This document shows, in pieces, positions 24,382 to 32,399 of a DNA stretch of 56,209 nucleotides. The DNA is taken from the NCBI GenBank assembly GCA_005778835.1, contig SXMG01000022.1, forward strand, positions 1-56,209, given 5' to 3'. The DNA comes from Actinomycetota bacterium (GTDB lineage Bacteria > Actinomycetota > Actinomycetes > Actinomycetales > Microbacteriaceae). The notes beneath the pieces were generated by a model. The model was not told where the DNA came from. It searched no databases and was given only the letters and a program-made list of their open reading frames with translations. Positions within the stretch are counted from its first letter, which is position 1; each line of letters begins with the position of its first letter. A program made the translations under genes and the position numbers.

Positions 24382-25248
24382 ATGGTCGACACCCGCGCCG
24401 CCGAGCGCCTGTCCGAGCCCGTTGCTCTGCACGGCGAGGGGCCCGTGTGGGCAGCGGAGAGCAGGCAGCTGCGCTTCGTCGACTTGCTCGCGGGGGACAT
24501 CCTGACGCTCGATCCGGCGGGCACCGTCGTCGACCGGCTCTCCGTCGGAACGATCGCCGCCGCGTTCCGGCCCCGAGTGCAGGGCGGCTTGGTCATCGCG
24601 GTCGAGCGCGGGTTCGCCTTGCTGTCGCGCGACGGCGAGCTGACGACCCTGCCCGAGGTGTGGAGCGACGCCGCCGTGCGCATGAACGATGGAGCGTGCG
24701 ACACCCAGGGCCGGTTTCTGTGCGGATCGATGGCGTACGACGAGAGCCCGGGGCGGGGGTCGCTGCACCGCCTCGAGCTCGACGGTTCGACCACCACGGT
24801 GCTCGACGGGCTGACGATCTCGAACGGGCTGGCGTTCAGTGCCGACGGGGCGAGTGCCGTGCTCGTCGACTCCCCCACCCAGCAGGTGCGGCGCTATCGA
24901 CTGCCCGACGACGATGGGCCGTGGCACGACTTCGACGTCATCGTCGAGATCGACCCGACGGTCGGAACCCCTGACGGGCTGTGCGTCGACTCCGAGGGCG
25001 GCATCTGGGTCGCGCTGTGGGGCGGGTCTGCAGTGCACCGCTACACCGCCGATGGCGTCCTCACCGATGTCGTGGCGCTACCGGTGCCGCAGGTGACGGC
25101 CTGCACCCTCGGCGGCAGCGACGGCCGCACGCTCTTCATCACGACCTCAGCGCGCGGAGTCGACCGCGTTGAGCAGCCCGACGCCGGGGCCGTCTTCTCG
25201 ACCGGAGTCGCCGTCGCGGGCGCCCCCGTGCTGCCGTGCGCGCTGTGA
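24382..25248 (+). CDS. SMP-30/gluconolactonase family protein
   Basis: A 288-residue six-bladed beta-propeller of the SMP-30/gluconolactonase/LRE family. The metal ligands are recognisable: Glu in LHGEGPVW (~19), Asn in VRMNDGACD (~101), Asn in TISNGLAFS (~149) and Asp in TPDGLCVD (~199). Such enzymes open sugar lactones. It stands alone with a leaderless-type promoter, away from the second SMP-30 gene at 55017 and without sugar dehydrogenase neighbours, so its substrate is open. Confidence 0.88.
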   Translation: MVDTRAAERLSEPVALHGEGPVWAAESRQLRFVDLLAGDILTLDPAGTVVDRLSVGTIAAAFRPRVQGGLVIAVERGFALLSRDGELTTLPEVWSDAAVRMNDGACDTQGRFLCGSMAYDESPGRGSLHRLELDGSTTTVLDGLTISNGLAFSADGASAVLVDSPTQQVRRYRLPDDDGPWHDFDVIVEIDPTVGTPDGLCVDSEGGIWVALWGGSAVHRYTADGVLTDVVALPVPQVTACTLGGSDGRTLFITTSARGVDRVEQPDAGAVFSTGVAVAGAPVLPCAL

Positions 25249-25277
25249 CGACGCCGCCCGAACCTGCCCGAGCACCG

Positions 25278-25283
25278 TAGGCT
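25278..25283 (+). promoter_or_regulatory. -10 element of the LLM-hydrolase operon
   Basis: TAGGCT is followed by 7 nt and the ATG at 25291, fitting the leaderless pattern. Confidence 0.45.
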
Positions 25284-25290
25284 CGAACGC

Positions 25291-26214
25291 ATGCAGTACT
25301 GCATCTTCACCGAGCCCCAGCAGGGCGCGAGCTACGACACGATCGTCGCCCACGCGCAGCGCGCCGAGTCCCTCGGGTTCCACGCCTGGTTCCGCAGCGA
25401 TCACTACTTCGTCATGGGTGACGGCGACGGACTACCGGGCCCGACCGATGCCTGGACGACGCTCGCCGGTCTCGCCCGCGAGACGAGCACCATCCGCCTC
25501 GGCACCCTCGTCAGTTCGGCCACGCACCGCCACCCCGGCATCCTCGCCGTGCAGGTCGCGCAGGTCGACCAGATGTCGGGCGGGCGCGTCGAGTTCGGCC
25601 TCGGCACCGGCTGGTACGCGCGCGAGCACGAGGCCTTCGGCATCCCCTTTCCTGACAAGCGGTTCGGGATGCTCGAGGAGCAGCTCGCCATCGTGACGGG
25701 CTACTGGGCCACCCCCGACGGCGCCACCTTCTCGTTCGAGGGCGACCACTACACGCTCGTCGACGTGCCCGCCCTGCCGAAGATCGTGCAAGACCGCATG
25801 CCCGTCATCGTCGGCGGCGGCGGACCGCGCAAGACGCCGCAGCTCGCTGCCCGCTACGCCACGGAGTTCAACATCGGGTTCCGCGACCTGGCCGGCTTCG
25901 CCGAGGTGCTCGCCAACGTGCGCGCAGTGTGCGAAGAAGAGGAGCGCGACCCTGCAACGCTCAGCATGTCGGTCGCCTGGCCCACCGTCGTCGGCCGCGA
26001 CGCCGCCGAGCTCGCGCGGCGCTGCGCCGCCGTCGGCATCGACCCGCAGTCGGACCACAGTGAGCGCCTCGTCGGCACCCCTTCTGAGGTCGTCGACCGG
26101 CTCGGCGCGCTGACCGAGCACGGCGTCGACCGTGTCTACCTGCAGACGGTCGACATGACCGACCTCGATCACCTCGACCTCATCGCAGCCGACGTGCTGC
26201 CGCACCTACTGTGA
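25291..26214 (+). CDS. LLM class flavin/F420-dependent oxidoreductase
   Basis: A 307-residue luciferase-like TIM-barrel oxidoreductase. Family marks include AESLGFHAWFRSDHY, TSTIRLGTLVSSATHRHP, and GGRVEFGLGTGWYAREHEAFGI. Actinobacterial members of this branch mostly use F420, but FMN use cannot be excluded. It heads a three-gene operon with a serine hydrolase and a small alpha/beta hydrolase, each overlapping the previous gene by 4 nt. The shared pathway is not known. Confidence 0.88.
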   Translation: MQYCIFTEPQQGASYDTIVAHAQRAESLGFHAWFRSDHYFVMGDGDGLPGPTDAWTTLAGLARETSTIRLGTLVSSATHRHPGILAVQVAQVDQMSGGRVEFGLGTGWYAREHEAFGIPFPDKRFGMLEEQLAIVTGYWATPDGATFSFEGDHYTLVDVPALPKIVQDRMPVIVGGGGPRKTPQLAARYATEFNIGFRDLAGFAEVLANVRAVCEEEERDPATLSMSVAWPTVVGRDAAELARRCAAVGIDPQSDHSERLVGTPSEVVDRLGALTEHGVDRVYLQTVDMTDLDHLDLIAADVLPHLL

Positions 26215-27242
26215 CTTCTTCCACCCCGAGCGGAGCATCCGTGACCGACTTTTCTGCCGCTGCCGACTGGACGCGCCGCCACGTCGACGCCGGCCGCCTG
26301 CCCGTCGCCGTGCTCGGCATCGCCGACGCGAGCGGAGTGCTGCACCTCGAGGCGTTCGGCACCGACGGTGACCGCACCGCTCACGTCGACGACCGCTTCG
26401 CCCTCTACTCGGTCACGAAACCGCTCGTCGCGCTGACGGCGATGCGCGCGGTCGAGCGCGGTCTGCTCACTACCGAGACGCCGCTGCGGGATGCCCTGCC
26501 TGAGTTCGCCCACCCGCACGTCACCCTGGCCCACCTGCTGAGTCACACCTCAGGTCTAGCCGACCTCGTGCTCGAGACTGCGGGCCCCATCGCCTCCCAC
26601 GGCAACGCGACCACGTTGCGCGAAGCGATCGAGCGCGCGCCCCTCGAGTTCGTGACGGGCACCGCCCGCCGCTACAACAACCTCGCGTGGGAGGGCGTCG
26701 CCGCGCTCATCGAGCACGCGACCGGGCGCGCCTTCGAGGACGAGTTCGCCGACCTCGCCGCGGCCGTCCGCGCCGAGGGGCTGTCGTTCGACACCGAGGG
26801 CGTTCACACCGTGCACGGCGGCGAGCGCTATGGACACAACCCCGCCGACCTGCTGCCCCTGAGGCACCCGGCCGCCGGCGTGGCCGCCCGCGCCACCGAC
26901 CTGCTCGCGATCGGCACTTCGCTGCTGGCCGGCGACGGTGCCGTTGTCGGCGCGACCACGCTCGACGCGATGCTGCGCCCGCGCACGAGCGAGCTCTATG
27001 TGATCGACGCCGACCCGCTCAAGGCTCTCGAAGACTTCGGCCTGGGCTTCAACCTGCCCTACCGCCCGAGCCTGCTCGACCACACCGTCTTCGGTCATGA
27101 GGGATGGTGCCGCTCGCAGTTCTGGTTCTCGCGCTCGGCGGACCGCTGCGTCGTGCTGCTGACCAACCGGCTCGACGCGGTCGAGCCCGACGTGGGCGTG
27201 CGGTTCGACGAACTGCTCAACGCCGTCTTCGCAGGCCGATGA
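26211..27242 (+). CDS. Serine hydrolase, class C beta-lactamase-like
   Basis: A 343-residue beta-lactamase/esterase-fold protein. The nucleophile motif is SVTK (Ser67, Lys70), the second motif is YNN (Tyr155), and VFGHEGW near residue 295 takes the place of the third motif. There is no signal peptide, which argues for an intracellular esterase or peptidase rather than antibiotic resistance. It begins with a GTG overlapping the upstream stop (GTGA) and ends overlapping the next start (ATGA). Confidence 0.87.
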   Translation: MTSSTPSGASVTDFSAAADWTRRHVDAGRLPVAVLGIADASGVLHLEAFGTDGDRTAHVDDRFALYSVTKPLVALTAMRAVERGLLTTETPLRDALPEFAHPHVTLAHLLSHTSGLADLVLETAGPIASHGNATTLREAIERAPLEFVTGTARRYNNLAWEGVAALIEHATGRAFEDEFADLAAAVRAEGLSFDTEGVHTVHGGERYGHNPADLLPLRHPAAGVAARATDLLAIGTSLLAGDGAVVGATTLDAMLRPRTSELYVIDADPLKALEDFGLGFNLPYRPSLLDHTVFGHEGWCRSQFWFSRSADRCVVLLTNRLDAVEPDVGVRFDELLNAVFAGR

Positions 27243-27889
27243 CCGATCGCCCGCACCTCATCGTGCTGCCCGGCGGCGGCTACGCCTTCCGTGCCGCGCA
27301 CGAAGGCGAGCCCGTCGCCGAATGGCTGCGGTCGCTCGGCCTCGATGCGAGCGTGTTCGCCTACCCCGTGAAGACCCGGCACCCCAGCCCCATCGACGCG
27401 ATGCGGCGCCGCGTCGCCGAGCTGCGCGCCGACGGCGTCGAACGGCTCGGTGTTGTGGGCTTCTCGGCGGGCGGGCACCTCGCCGGTCACGCCGCGGCTC
27501 TCGGCCTCGTCGACGCCGCCGTGCTGTGCTACCCGGTCGTCTCGATGATCACGCGCAAGCACACCGGGTCGCGCCGCGAACTGCTGGGGCGCTGGGCGAC
27601 CCCGTGGGCGCGTGCCGCCGTCTCGGTCGAGAGGCTCGTCACGCCCAGCATGCCTGCGACCTTCGTGTGGCACACCGCTGAAGACGAGACGGTTCCGCTC
27701 GAGCATCCGTACCTGCTCGGTCGGGCGCTCGCTCGCCACGATGTTCCGCATGCGATGCACATCTACCCGCACGGCCGCCACGGGCTGGGCATGGTGACGG
27801 GCATCGAGGGCGGCGAGCACGCGGGCAGTGCTGCGAACTGGACGCGCGATTGCGCCGAGTGGCTGCGCGAGCTCGGCTGGATCGACTGA
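27239..27889 (+). CDS. Small alpha/beta hydrolase (esterase-like)
   Basis: A 216-residue alpha/beta hydrolase. The oxyanion-hole segment HLIVLPGGGYAF resembles hormone-sensitive-lipase/acetyl-xylan-esterase types; the nucleophile elbow is GFSAGGH, with Asp in HTAEDETVPLEH and His in HGRHGLG completing the triad. I start at MTDRPHL, ATG at 27239, overlapping the serine hydrolase stop by 4 nt. It is the last gene of the operon, and its end is only 2 nt from the convergent hydrolase gene. A carboxylic ester substrate is likely; the exact one is unknown. Confidence 0.85.
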   Translation: MTDRPHLIVLPGGGYAFRAAHEGEPVAEWLRSLGLDASVFAYPVKTRHPSPIDAMRRRVAELRADGVERLGVVGFSAGGHLAGHAAALGLVDAAVLCYPVVSMITRKHTGSRRELLGRWATPWARAAVSVERLVTPSMPATFVWHTAEDETVPLEHPYLLGRALARHDVPHAMHIYPHGRHGLGMVTGIEGGEHAGSAANWTRDCAEWLRELGWID

Positions 27890-27891
27890 GC

Positions 27892-28764
27892 TCAGAATCC
27901 GTTCTGGCGCAGGCGGTCAGCAAGCCAGCGCAGCGCTGCCTCGGCGCCGTGCTCGTCGGCGGCCAGCGACGAGATGTGGCTCTCGCCCTCGAGCTGCCAG
28001 TGCTCGGCGCCGTCGATATGCGCGGCGAGCCACGCTGAGTGGCTCGGCGGCACGACGTGGTCGTCGGCGCCATGGGTGAGCAGCACGGGCGCGATGATGT
28101 CGGCCAGGTCGACGCCCCACGACGTCACGTAGGCGAGGTCGTCGGCGATGAGCGCGTCGAGGCCGGAGGTCACGCCGGCGGCGGCGACCTCGCCGAGCCA
28201 GCCCCAGGGGCCGGTCAAGGCCTTCCAGTCGCTCGCCGTGAAATCGATCGGCGCGTCGGCGCTCTCCTGCTCGTGCAGCCGCTTGCCCTCGAGCCCGGTG
28301 ACGGCGGCCCTCAACGAGGCATTGCTCGTCGGGCCCATGCCGGCGAACCAGTCGAGGCCCTCGGCGTTGAAGGGGGCGAGGCCGCCCAGGCTCACGACCC
28401 CGGAGACGCGCGCGGGTTGGGCGGCAGCGCAGCCGAGAGCGTGCGGCCCTCCGCCGGAGTGCCCGACAACGGCGAAGCGTTCGAACCCGAGGGAGTCGGC
28501 GAGCGCCGCGGCGTCGGCAGCAACCGTGGCGATCGTGCGCCCCTCGTGCGCCGTCGAGCCGCCGTAGCCCGGCCGGTCGAACGACACCCAGCGAAGGCCG
28601 AGCTCGTCGGCCAGCGAGAGCAGCGGCCGCGGCGGAGCGCCGACGTTCGGAGTGCCGTGATGCCACATCACCGGCACGCCCTCGCCCCCCACGTCGTAGC
28701 CGTGCAACGTGCGCCCGTCGGGCAGCGTCAGGTCGAACTCGTGCACCTCGGTCATGTCGGTCAC
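27892..28764 (-). CDS. Alpha/beta fold hydrolase
   Basis: A 290-residue alpha/beta hydrolase. HHGTPN gives the oxyanion hole, VVGHSGGGPHALG the nucleophile elbow (Ser near residue 103), THGADDHVVP the acid, and EGESHISS the His. It starts with a GTG at 28764 overlapping the Nudix stop (GTGA); an ATG nine bases further in at 28755 is an alternative. It is the last gene of a three-gene operon with an acyl-CoA dehydrogenase-like flavoenzyme and a Nudix hydrolase. Substrate unknown. Confidence 0.87.
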   Translation of the reverse strand: MTDMTEVHEFDLTLPDGRTLHGYDVGGEGVPVMWHHGTPNVGAPPRPLLSLADELGLRWVSFDRPGYGGSTAHEGRTIATVAADAAALADSLGFERFAVVGHSGGGPHALGCAAAQPARVSGVVSLGGLAPFNAEGLDWFAGMGPTSNASLRAAVTGLEGKRLHEQESADAPIDFTASDWKALTGPWGWLGEVAAAGVTSGLDALIADDLAYVTSWGVDLADIIAPVLLTHGADDHVVPPSHSAWLAAHIDGAEHWQLEGESHISSLAADEHGAEAALRWLADRLRQNGF

Positions 28765-29264
28765 TTCCAGGTCGGGTCGATCATCGGGTCGGGCAGAGTG
28801 ATGCCCGCGAAGGCTAGCCCTTCATCGATGAGTGCGACCCGGTCGAGCCTCGCGATCTCGTCGAGCGCGAACCAGCCGACGTCGTCAGTCGAGCCGTTCT
28901 GCTCGACCTCGAGCGCACCGCCGATGATCGTGCAGCGATAGACGATGCGCAGGCCCTGCAGATCGCGACCGGGCCCCGTCAACCGGTCGGCACCCGAGAT
29001 CAGAATCGATCCGACACCGAGAATCCCGTCGACGCGCACGAGGTACCCGGTCTCTTCGCGCACCTCGCGCACGACCGTCGCTTCCGGATGCTCGCCCGGC
29101 TCCATGCCGCCCCCGGGCAGCGTCCACCCTCCGCGATCGTGATCTTGCCAGTGCGCGAGCAGCACGCCGCGCTCGTCGTGCACGATCGCGTAGGCCCCGA
29201 CGCGCAGCTCGATCTGCCCCGAGAGCTCGTCGGCGGGCAGGTCGGTCGGCTCGCGCTCGCTCAC
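28761..29264 (-). CDS. Nudix hydrolase
   Basis: A 167-residue Nudix protein that would hydrolyse a nucleoside diphosphate linked to another group. The Nudix box is complete, running from GGGMEPGEHPE through REVREETGYL (residues ~60-82) with the metal-binding REVREE core. I start at the GTG at 29264, which overlaps the upstream stop (GTGA); the protein begins MSEREPTDLPADEL. The middle gene of the 30376-27892 operon. Confidence 0.88.
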   Translation of the reverse strand: MSEREPTDLPADELSGQIELRVGAYAIVHDERGVLLAHWQDHDRGGWTLPGGGMEPGEHPEATVVREVREETGYLVRVDGILGVGSILISGADRLTGPGRDLQGLRIVYRCTIIGGALEVEQNGSTDDVGWFALDEIARLDRVALIDEGLAFAGITLPDPMIDPTWK

Positions 29265-30376
29265 GGCAGCGGCCCCAGCAGGTCGGCGGCGACGGTGCCG
29301 TGCACAGCCTCGGTGTCGCTCGGGTGGTAGATGCCCGCGAGCACATCGCGCTGCAGGCGGCTCAGCTCGGTGGTGGCGCGGTAGGCGCCGCCGCCCGCGA
29401 TGCGCATGGCCTGGTCGACCACATGCCGCGCAGTCTCGACACTGCGGTGCTTGAGGCCCGCCAGGTCGCGGAACCACCGCATCCCCCGATCCACACCGTG
29501 GTCGCGATCGCGCGCGACCGCCTGAAGTTGCGGGGCCAGCGCGTCGAGGGCGAGCGCGGCATCCGCGATGCGCCAGCGGATGTCGGGGTCGTGCGCCCGG
29601 GGTGCTCCCCCGGCACGCAGGCTCGTGCGGCGCTGAGCACTCTCGACGGCGAGCTCGAGAGCTCGATCGGCGATGCCGGCATAGACGCTCGCGATGAGCG
29701 TGTGAAAGTTCGCGGCGATCGCGAGCGTGTAGACGTCACCGCTCGGCCCGACGGGCAGAATGCGCGCGACGCGATCGTCGGCGACGACGGCACCGTCGAG
29801 GTGCGTCGTGTGGCTCTGCGTCGCGCGCATGCCGAGGGTGTTCCAGTCGGGGGTGATCTCGATACCCGATGTCTCACGCGTCAGGAAGCCGTGCACGATG
29901 GTCGGCTCCGAGTCGTCAGCCGGGTCATGGCGGCCCAGCACGCCGAGCCGCGTCCACGCGGGCGAGAGCGTCGTGAAGATCTTCGTGCCCGTGAAGGCCC
30001 AGCCGCCCTCGACGCGCTCGACCCTGGTGAGCGAGTCGCTCATGACCCGGTCGTTGCCGGCCTCGCTGATCGCGAAGGCGAAGAGCTCGCCGCGCTCGGC
30101 ATCGTCGAGCACCCACTGCAGCGAGTCGTCGCCGGCGGCCGCCAGATCGCGCGCGACGCCCATCCAGACGAGGTGCATCGTGAGCCCCAGCGCTGTGGCG
30201 GGAGCGTGGGCGGCGAGCAGGCGCTGATCGTCGGATGCTGAGCTCAGGCTGCGCGCAGCCAGATAACCCGCCCTCCGCAACTCGTCGAGGTCCTCGTCGA
30301 AGAAGGTGTTCGCGGCGTCGTAGCCCGGAGCGCGCTCCCGCACGCGCGCGAGCAGCTCGGGGGTCAGCGCGCTCAT
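29261..30376 (-). CDS. Acyl-CoA dehydrogenase family flavoenzyme
   Basis: A 371-residue acyl-CoA dehydrogenase-fold protein. It shows FAFAISEAGNDR in the middle domain, WAFTGTKIFTTLSPAW, and the C-terminal helices ending GGGAYRATTELSRLQRDVLAG. The last pattern (aromatic/His-rich end rather than a catalytic Glu in the usual loop) is also found in flavin monooxygenases of the DszC type, so oxygenase activity is possible. It heads the operon with Nudix and alpha/beta hydrolase genes and has a TAGCGT hexamer 6 nt before the ATG. Confidence 0.85.
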   Translation of the reverse strand: MSALTPELLARVRERAPGYDAANTFFDEDLDELRRAGYLAARSLSSASDDQRLLAAHAPATALGLTMHLVWMGVARDLAAAGDDSLQWVLDDAERGELFAFAISEAGNDRVMSDSLTRVERVEGGWAFTGTKIFTTLSPAWTRLGVLGRHDPADDSEPTIVHGFLTRETSGIEITPDWNTLGMRATQSHTTHLDGAVVADDRVARILPVGPSGDVYTLAIAANFHTLIASVYAGIADRALELAVESAQRRTSLRAGGAPRAHDPDIRWRIADAALALDALAPQLQAVARDRDHGVDRGMRWFRDLAGLKHRSVETARHVVDQAMRIAGGGAYRATTELSRLQRDVLAGIYHPSDTEAVHGTVAADLLGPLP

Positions 30377-30382
30377 GCCCCC

Positions 30383-30388
30383 ACGCTA
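30383..30388 (-). promoter_or_regulatory. -10 element of the acyl-CoA dehydrogenase operon
   Basis: On the minus strand TAGCGT is followed by 6 nt and the ATG at 30376, the leaderless spacing. Confidence 0.45.
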
Positions 30389-30496
30389 CTCGCGCCCCCT
30401 GTGCCAGCACCCTGATCAGTACGATGACGGTGCGGGCCTCGCGGCCGATTCGTTGGCGGCCTGAGCCCGCGCCACCACCACTGCCCCGACACTCTC

Positions 30497-30513
30497 TTAG
30501 ATCATATGATTGA
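30497..30513 (+). promoter_or_regulatory. Shared TATGAT operator-promoter, site A
   Basis: TTAGATCATATGATTGA contains the perfect palindrome ATCATATGAT; TATGAT (30505-30510) serves as a -10 reading rightward into the operon at 30553. The TTASATCATAYS core recurs at 45765 and 51153, and on the opposite strand at 51228. The FadR-type protein at 52555 is the proposed binder. Confidence 0.6.
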
Positions 30514-30552
30514 GGTTCGGGCGCCACGCCCCGAACGATCTCGGAGGAACCG

Positions 30553-31293
30553 ATGACGCGACCCCCCATGTCTGTGCAGCTCTACACGGTGCGCGACCAC
30601 CTCGAGGCCGACGCGGCCGCCACGATCGAGGCGCTCGCCGCGATGGGCTTCACCGCCGTCGAGCCCTTCGGCCTGCCGGACCTCGCCGCTCCCGTGCGCG
30701 AGGCGATCGCCGCCCACGGCCTCGCAACGCCAACGGCGCACGGGTCGATTCTGGCTCGCAGCGCCGAGACGCTGCAGGCCGCGACCGAGCTCGGAGTGCA
30801 GACGATCATCGAGCCGTACCAAGACCCTGCGCGGTTCAACGACCGCGAGTCGATCGCCGCCGTCGCCGCCGAGCTCACCGCCGCCGCCGAGGCCGCGGCC
30901 GTGCACGGCATCGCCGTGGGGTACCACAACCACGGCTTCGAGCTCAGCAGCTCGGTCGACGGTCAGCCCGCGCTGCTCGTGCTCGCCGAGCTCACCGACC
31001 CCCGCGTGGTCTTCGAACTCGACGCCTACTGGGCCGCCGTCGGCGGAGTCGACGCCGCCGAGATCGCCACGGCGCTCGGCGACCGGCTCATCGCCATCCA
31101 CGTGAAGGACGGCGACCCCTCGGGCACCGTCGAGCAGCAGGTGCCCGCCGGTCACGGCACGGTGCCCCTCGCCGAGGTGCTTGCCGCAGCACCGCACGCG
31201 CGCCCCGTCGTCGAGTTCGACATCATCCCCGGCGAGGGCCTCGACGCCATCGCCGCCTCGGCCCGCTGGGTCACCGAGCAGGTCGGCGCATGA
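30553..31293 (+). CDS. Sugar isomerase/epimerase-like TIM barrel (AP_endonuc_2 family)
   Basis: A 246-residue xylose-isomerase-like TIM barrel. Metal-ligand positions are suggested by TIIEPYQD, GYHNHGFEL (His), VFELDAYW (Glu, Asp) and VVEFDIIPG (Glu). Members act as sugar isomerases, epimerases or, when paired with Gfo/Idh/MocA enzymes, as lyases on 3-keto-glycosides. GGAGG lies 6 nt before the ATG. It leads a plus-strand operon with two Gfo/Idh/MocA genes and a second TIM barrel, and site A lies 40 nt upstream. The precise reaction is unknown. Confidence 0.85.
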   Translation: MTRPPMSVQLYTVRDHLEADAAATIEALAAMGFTAVEPFGLPDLAAPVREAIAAHGLATPTAHGSILARSAETLQAATELGVQTIIEPYQDPARFNDRESIAAVAAELTAAAEAAAVHGIAVGYHNHGFELSSSVDGQPALLVLAELTDPRVVFELDAYWAAVGGVDAAEIATALGDRLIAIHVKDGDPSGTVEQQVPAGHGTVPLAEVLAAAPHARPVVEFDIIPGEGLDAIAASARWVTEQVGA

Positions 31294-32399
31294 GCGGCCC
31301 CGTCGGCGTCGGCATCATCGGCGCAGGAGTCATCAGCACCCAGTACCTCGACAACCTCACCAAGGCTGGCGATGTCGCGGTGCACATGATCGCCGACCTC
31401 GACGTCGACCGCGCTCGCGCGCGGGCCGACGAGTACGGGGTGGCAGGCGCCGGCACGGTCGACGAGCTGCTCGCCCGCGACGACATCGAGATCGTGCTCA
31501 ACCTCACGATTCCGGCCGCGCACGCCCCCGTCGCGACGAGCTGCGTCGAGGCCGGCAAGCACGTCTGGACCGAGAAGCCCTTCGCCCTCGACCGCATCGA
31601 GGGCCAGCGACTGCTCGCCCTCGCAACCGAACGCGGCTTGCGGGTCGCCTGCGCCCCCGACACCGTTCTCGGCCCCGGCGTGCAGACCGCGCGGCGACTG
31701 CTCGAGCAGGGCGCGATCGGCGAGCCGGTGAGCGCCCTCACGATGTTCCAGGTCTCGGGACCGGAAGCCTGGCACCCGAGCCCCGAGTTCCTCTACGCCC
31801 GAGGCGGCGGCCCCCTCTTCGACATGGGCCCCTACTACCTCACGACGCTCGTGCAGCTTCTCGGCGCCTTCACGCGAGTGGATGCCCGCGGAACCCGCGC
31901 GCGTACCGAGCGCGTCATCGGCTCAGGCCCCAAGGCAGGCACGCGCTTCCCCGTCGAGGTGCCGACCAACGTCGCCGCCCTCTACGAGACCGCCGCCGGG
32001 CATGTCGCCCAGAGCACCTTCAGCTTCGAGTCGCCACTGCCGCGCGTCGGCGTCGTGGAGATCACGGGAACCGAGGGCACCCTCGTCCTGCCCGATCCGA
32101 ACGGCTTCGACGGCGAGATCGCGATCTGGCGTGCGGGCATGATGCCCGACGACGAGCCCGAGCGGCACGAGACGACGGGCCACGGCATGACGCGCGGACT
32201 CGGCGTGGTCGAGCTCGCGCGCGCGATCCGCGCGGGCGTGCCAGAGCGCGCGAGCGGCGAACTCGCCCTGCACGTGCTCGACATCATGCAGAGCACCGAA
32301 GAGTCGGCCGCCTCGGGCGAGCCGATCACTCTCACCACCACGGCCAGCACCGCGCCCGCGATGCCCGACGATCTCGACCCGTGGAAGGCGACGCTGTGA
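31290..32399 (+). CDS. Gfo/Idh/MocA family NAD(P)-dependent oxidoreductase
   Basis: A 369-residue sugar oxidoreductase. The Rossmann motif is GVGIIGAGVISTQY (residues ~5-18), the cofactor and active-site motif is AGKHVWTEKPFAL (Lys in EKP), and the C-terminal domain starts near GGGPLFDMGPYYL, where Asp takes the usual catalytic place and Tyr replaces the common His. It overlaps the preceding TIM-barrel stop by 4 nt (ATGA). Members oxidise or reduce pyranose hydroxyls, often at C3. The substrate is unknown. Confidence 0.9.
   Translation: MSGPVGVGIIGAGVISTQYLDNLTKAGDVAVHMIADLDVDRARARADEYGVAGAGTVDELLARDDIEIVLNLTIPAAHAPVATSCVEAGKHVWTEKPFALDRIEGQRLLALATERGLRVACAPDTVLGPGVQTARRLLEQGAIGEPVSALTMFQVSGPEAWHPSPEFLYARGGGPLFDMGPYYLTTLVQLLGAFTRVDARGTRARTERVIGSGPKAGTRFPVEVPTNVAALYETAAGHVAQSTFSFESPLPRVGVVEITGTEGTLVLPDPNGFDGEIAIWRAGMMPDDEPERHETTGHGMTRGLGVVELARAIRAGVPERASGELALHVLDIMQSTEESAASGEPITLTTTASTAPAMPDDLDPWKATL

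Noticed and set aside
26211-27242. Beta-lactamase-like gene as antibiotic resistance
   Set aside because: It lacks a signal peptide and the class C third motif, and it sits in an operon of metabolic enzymes; an esterase or peptidase is more likely.
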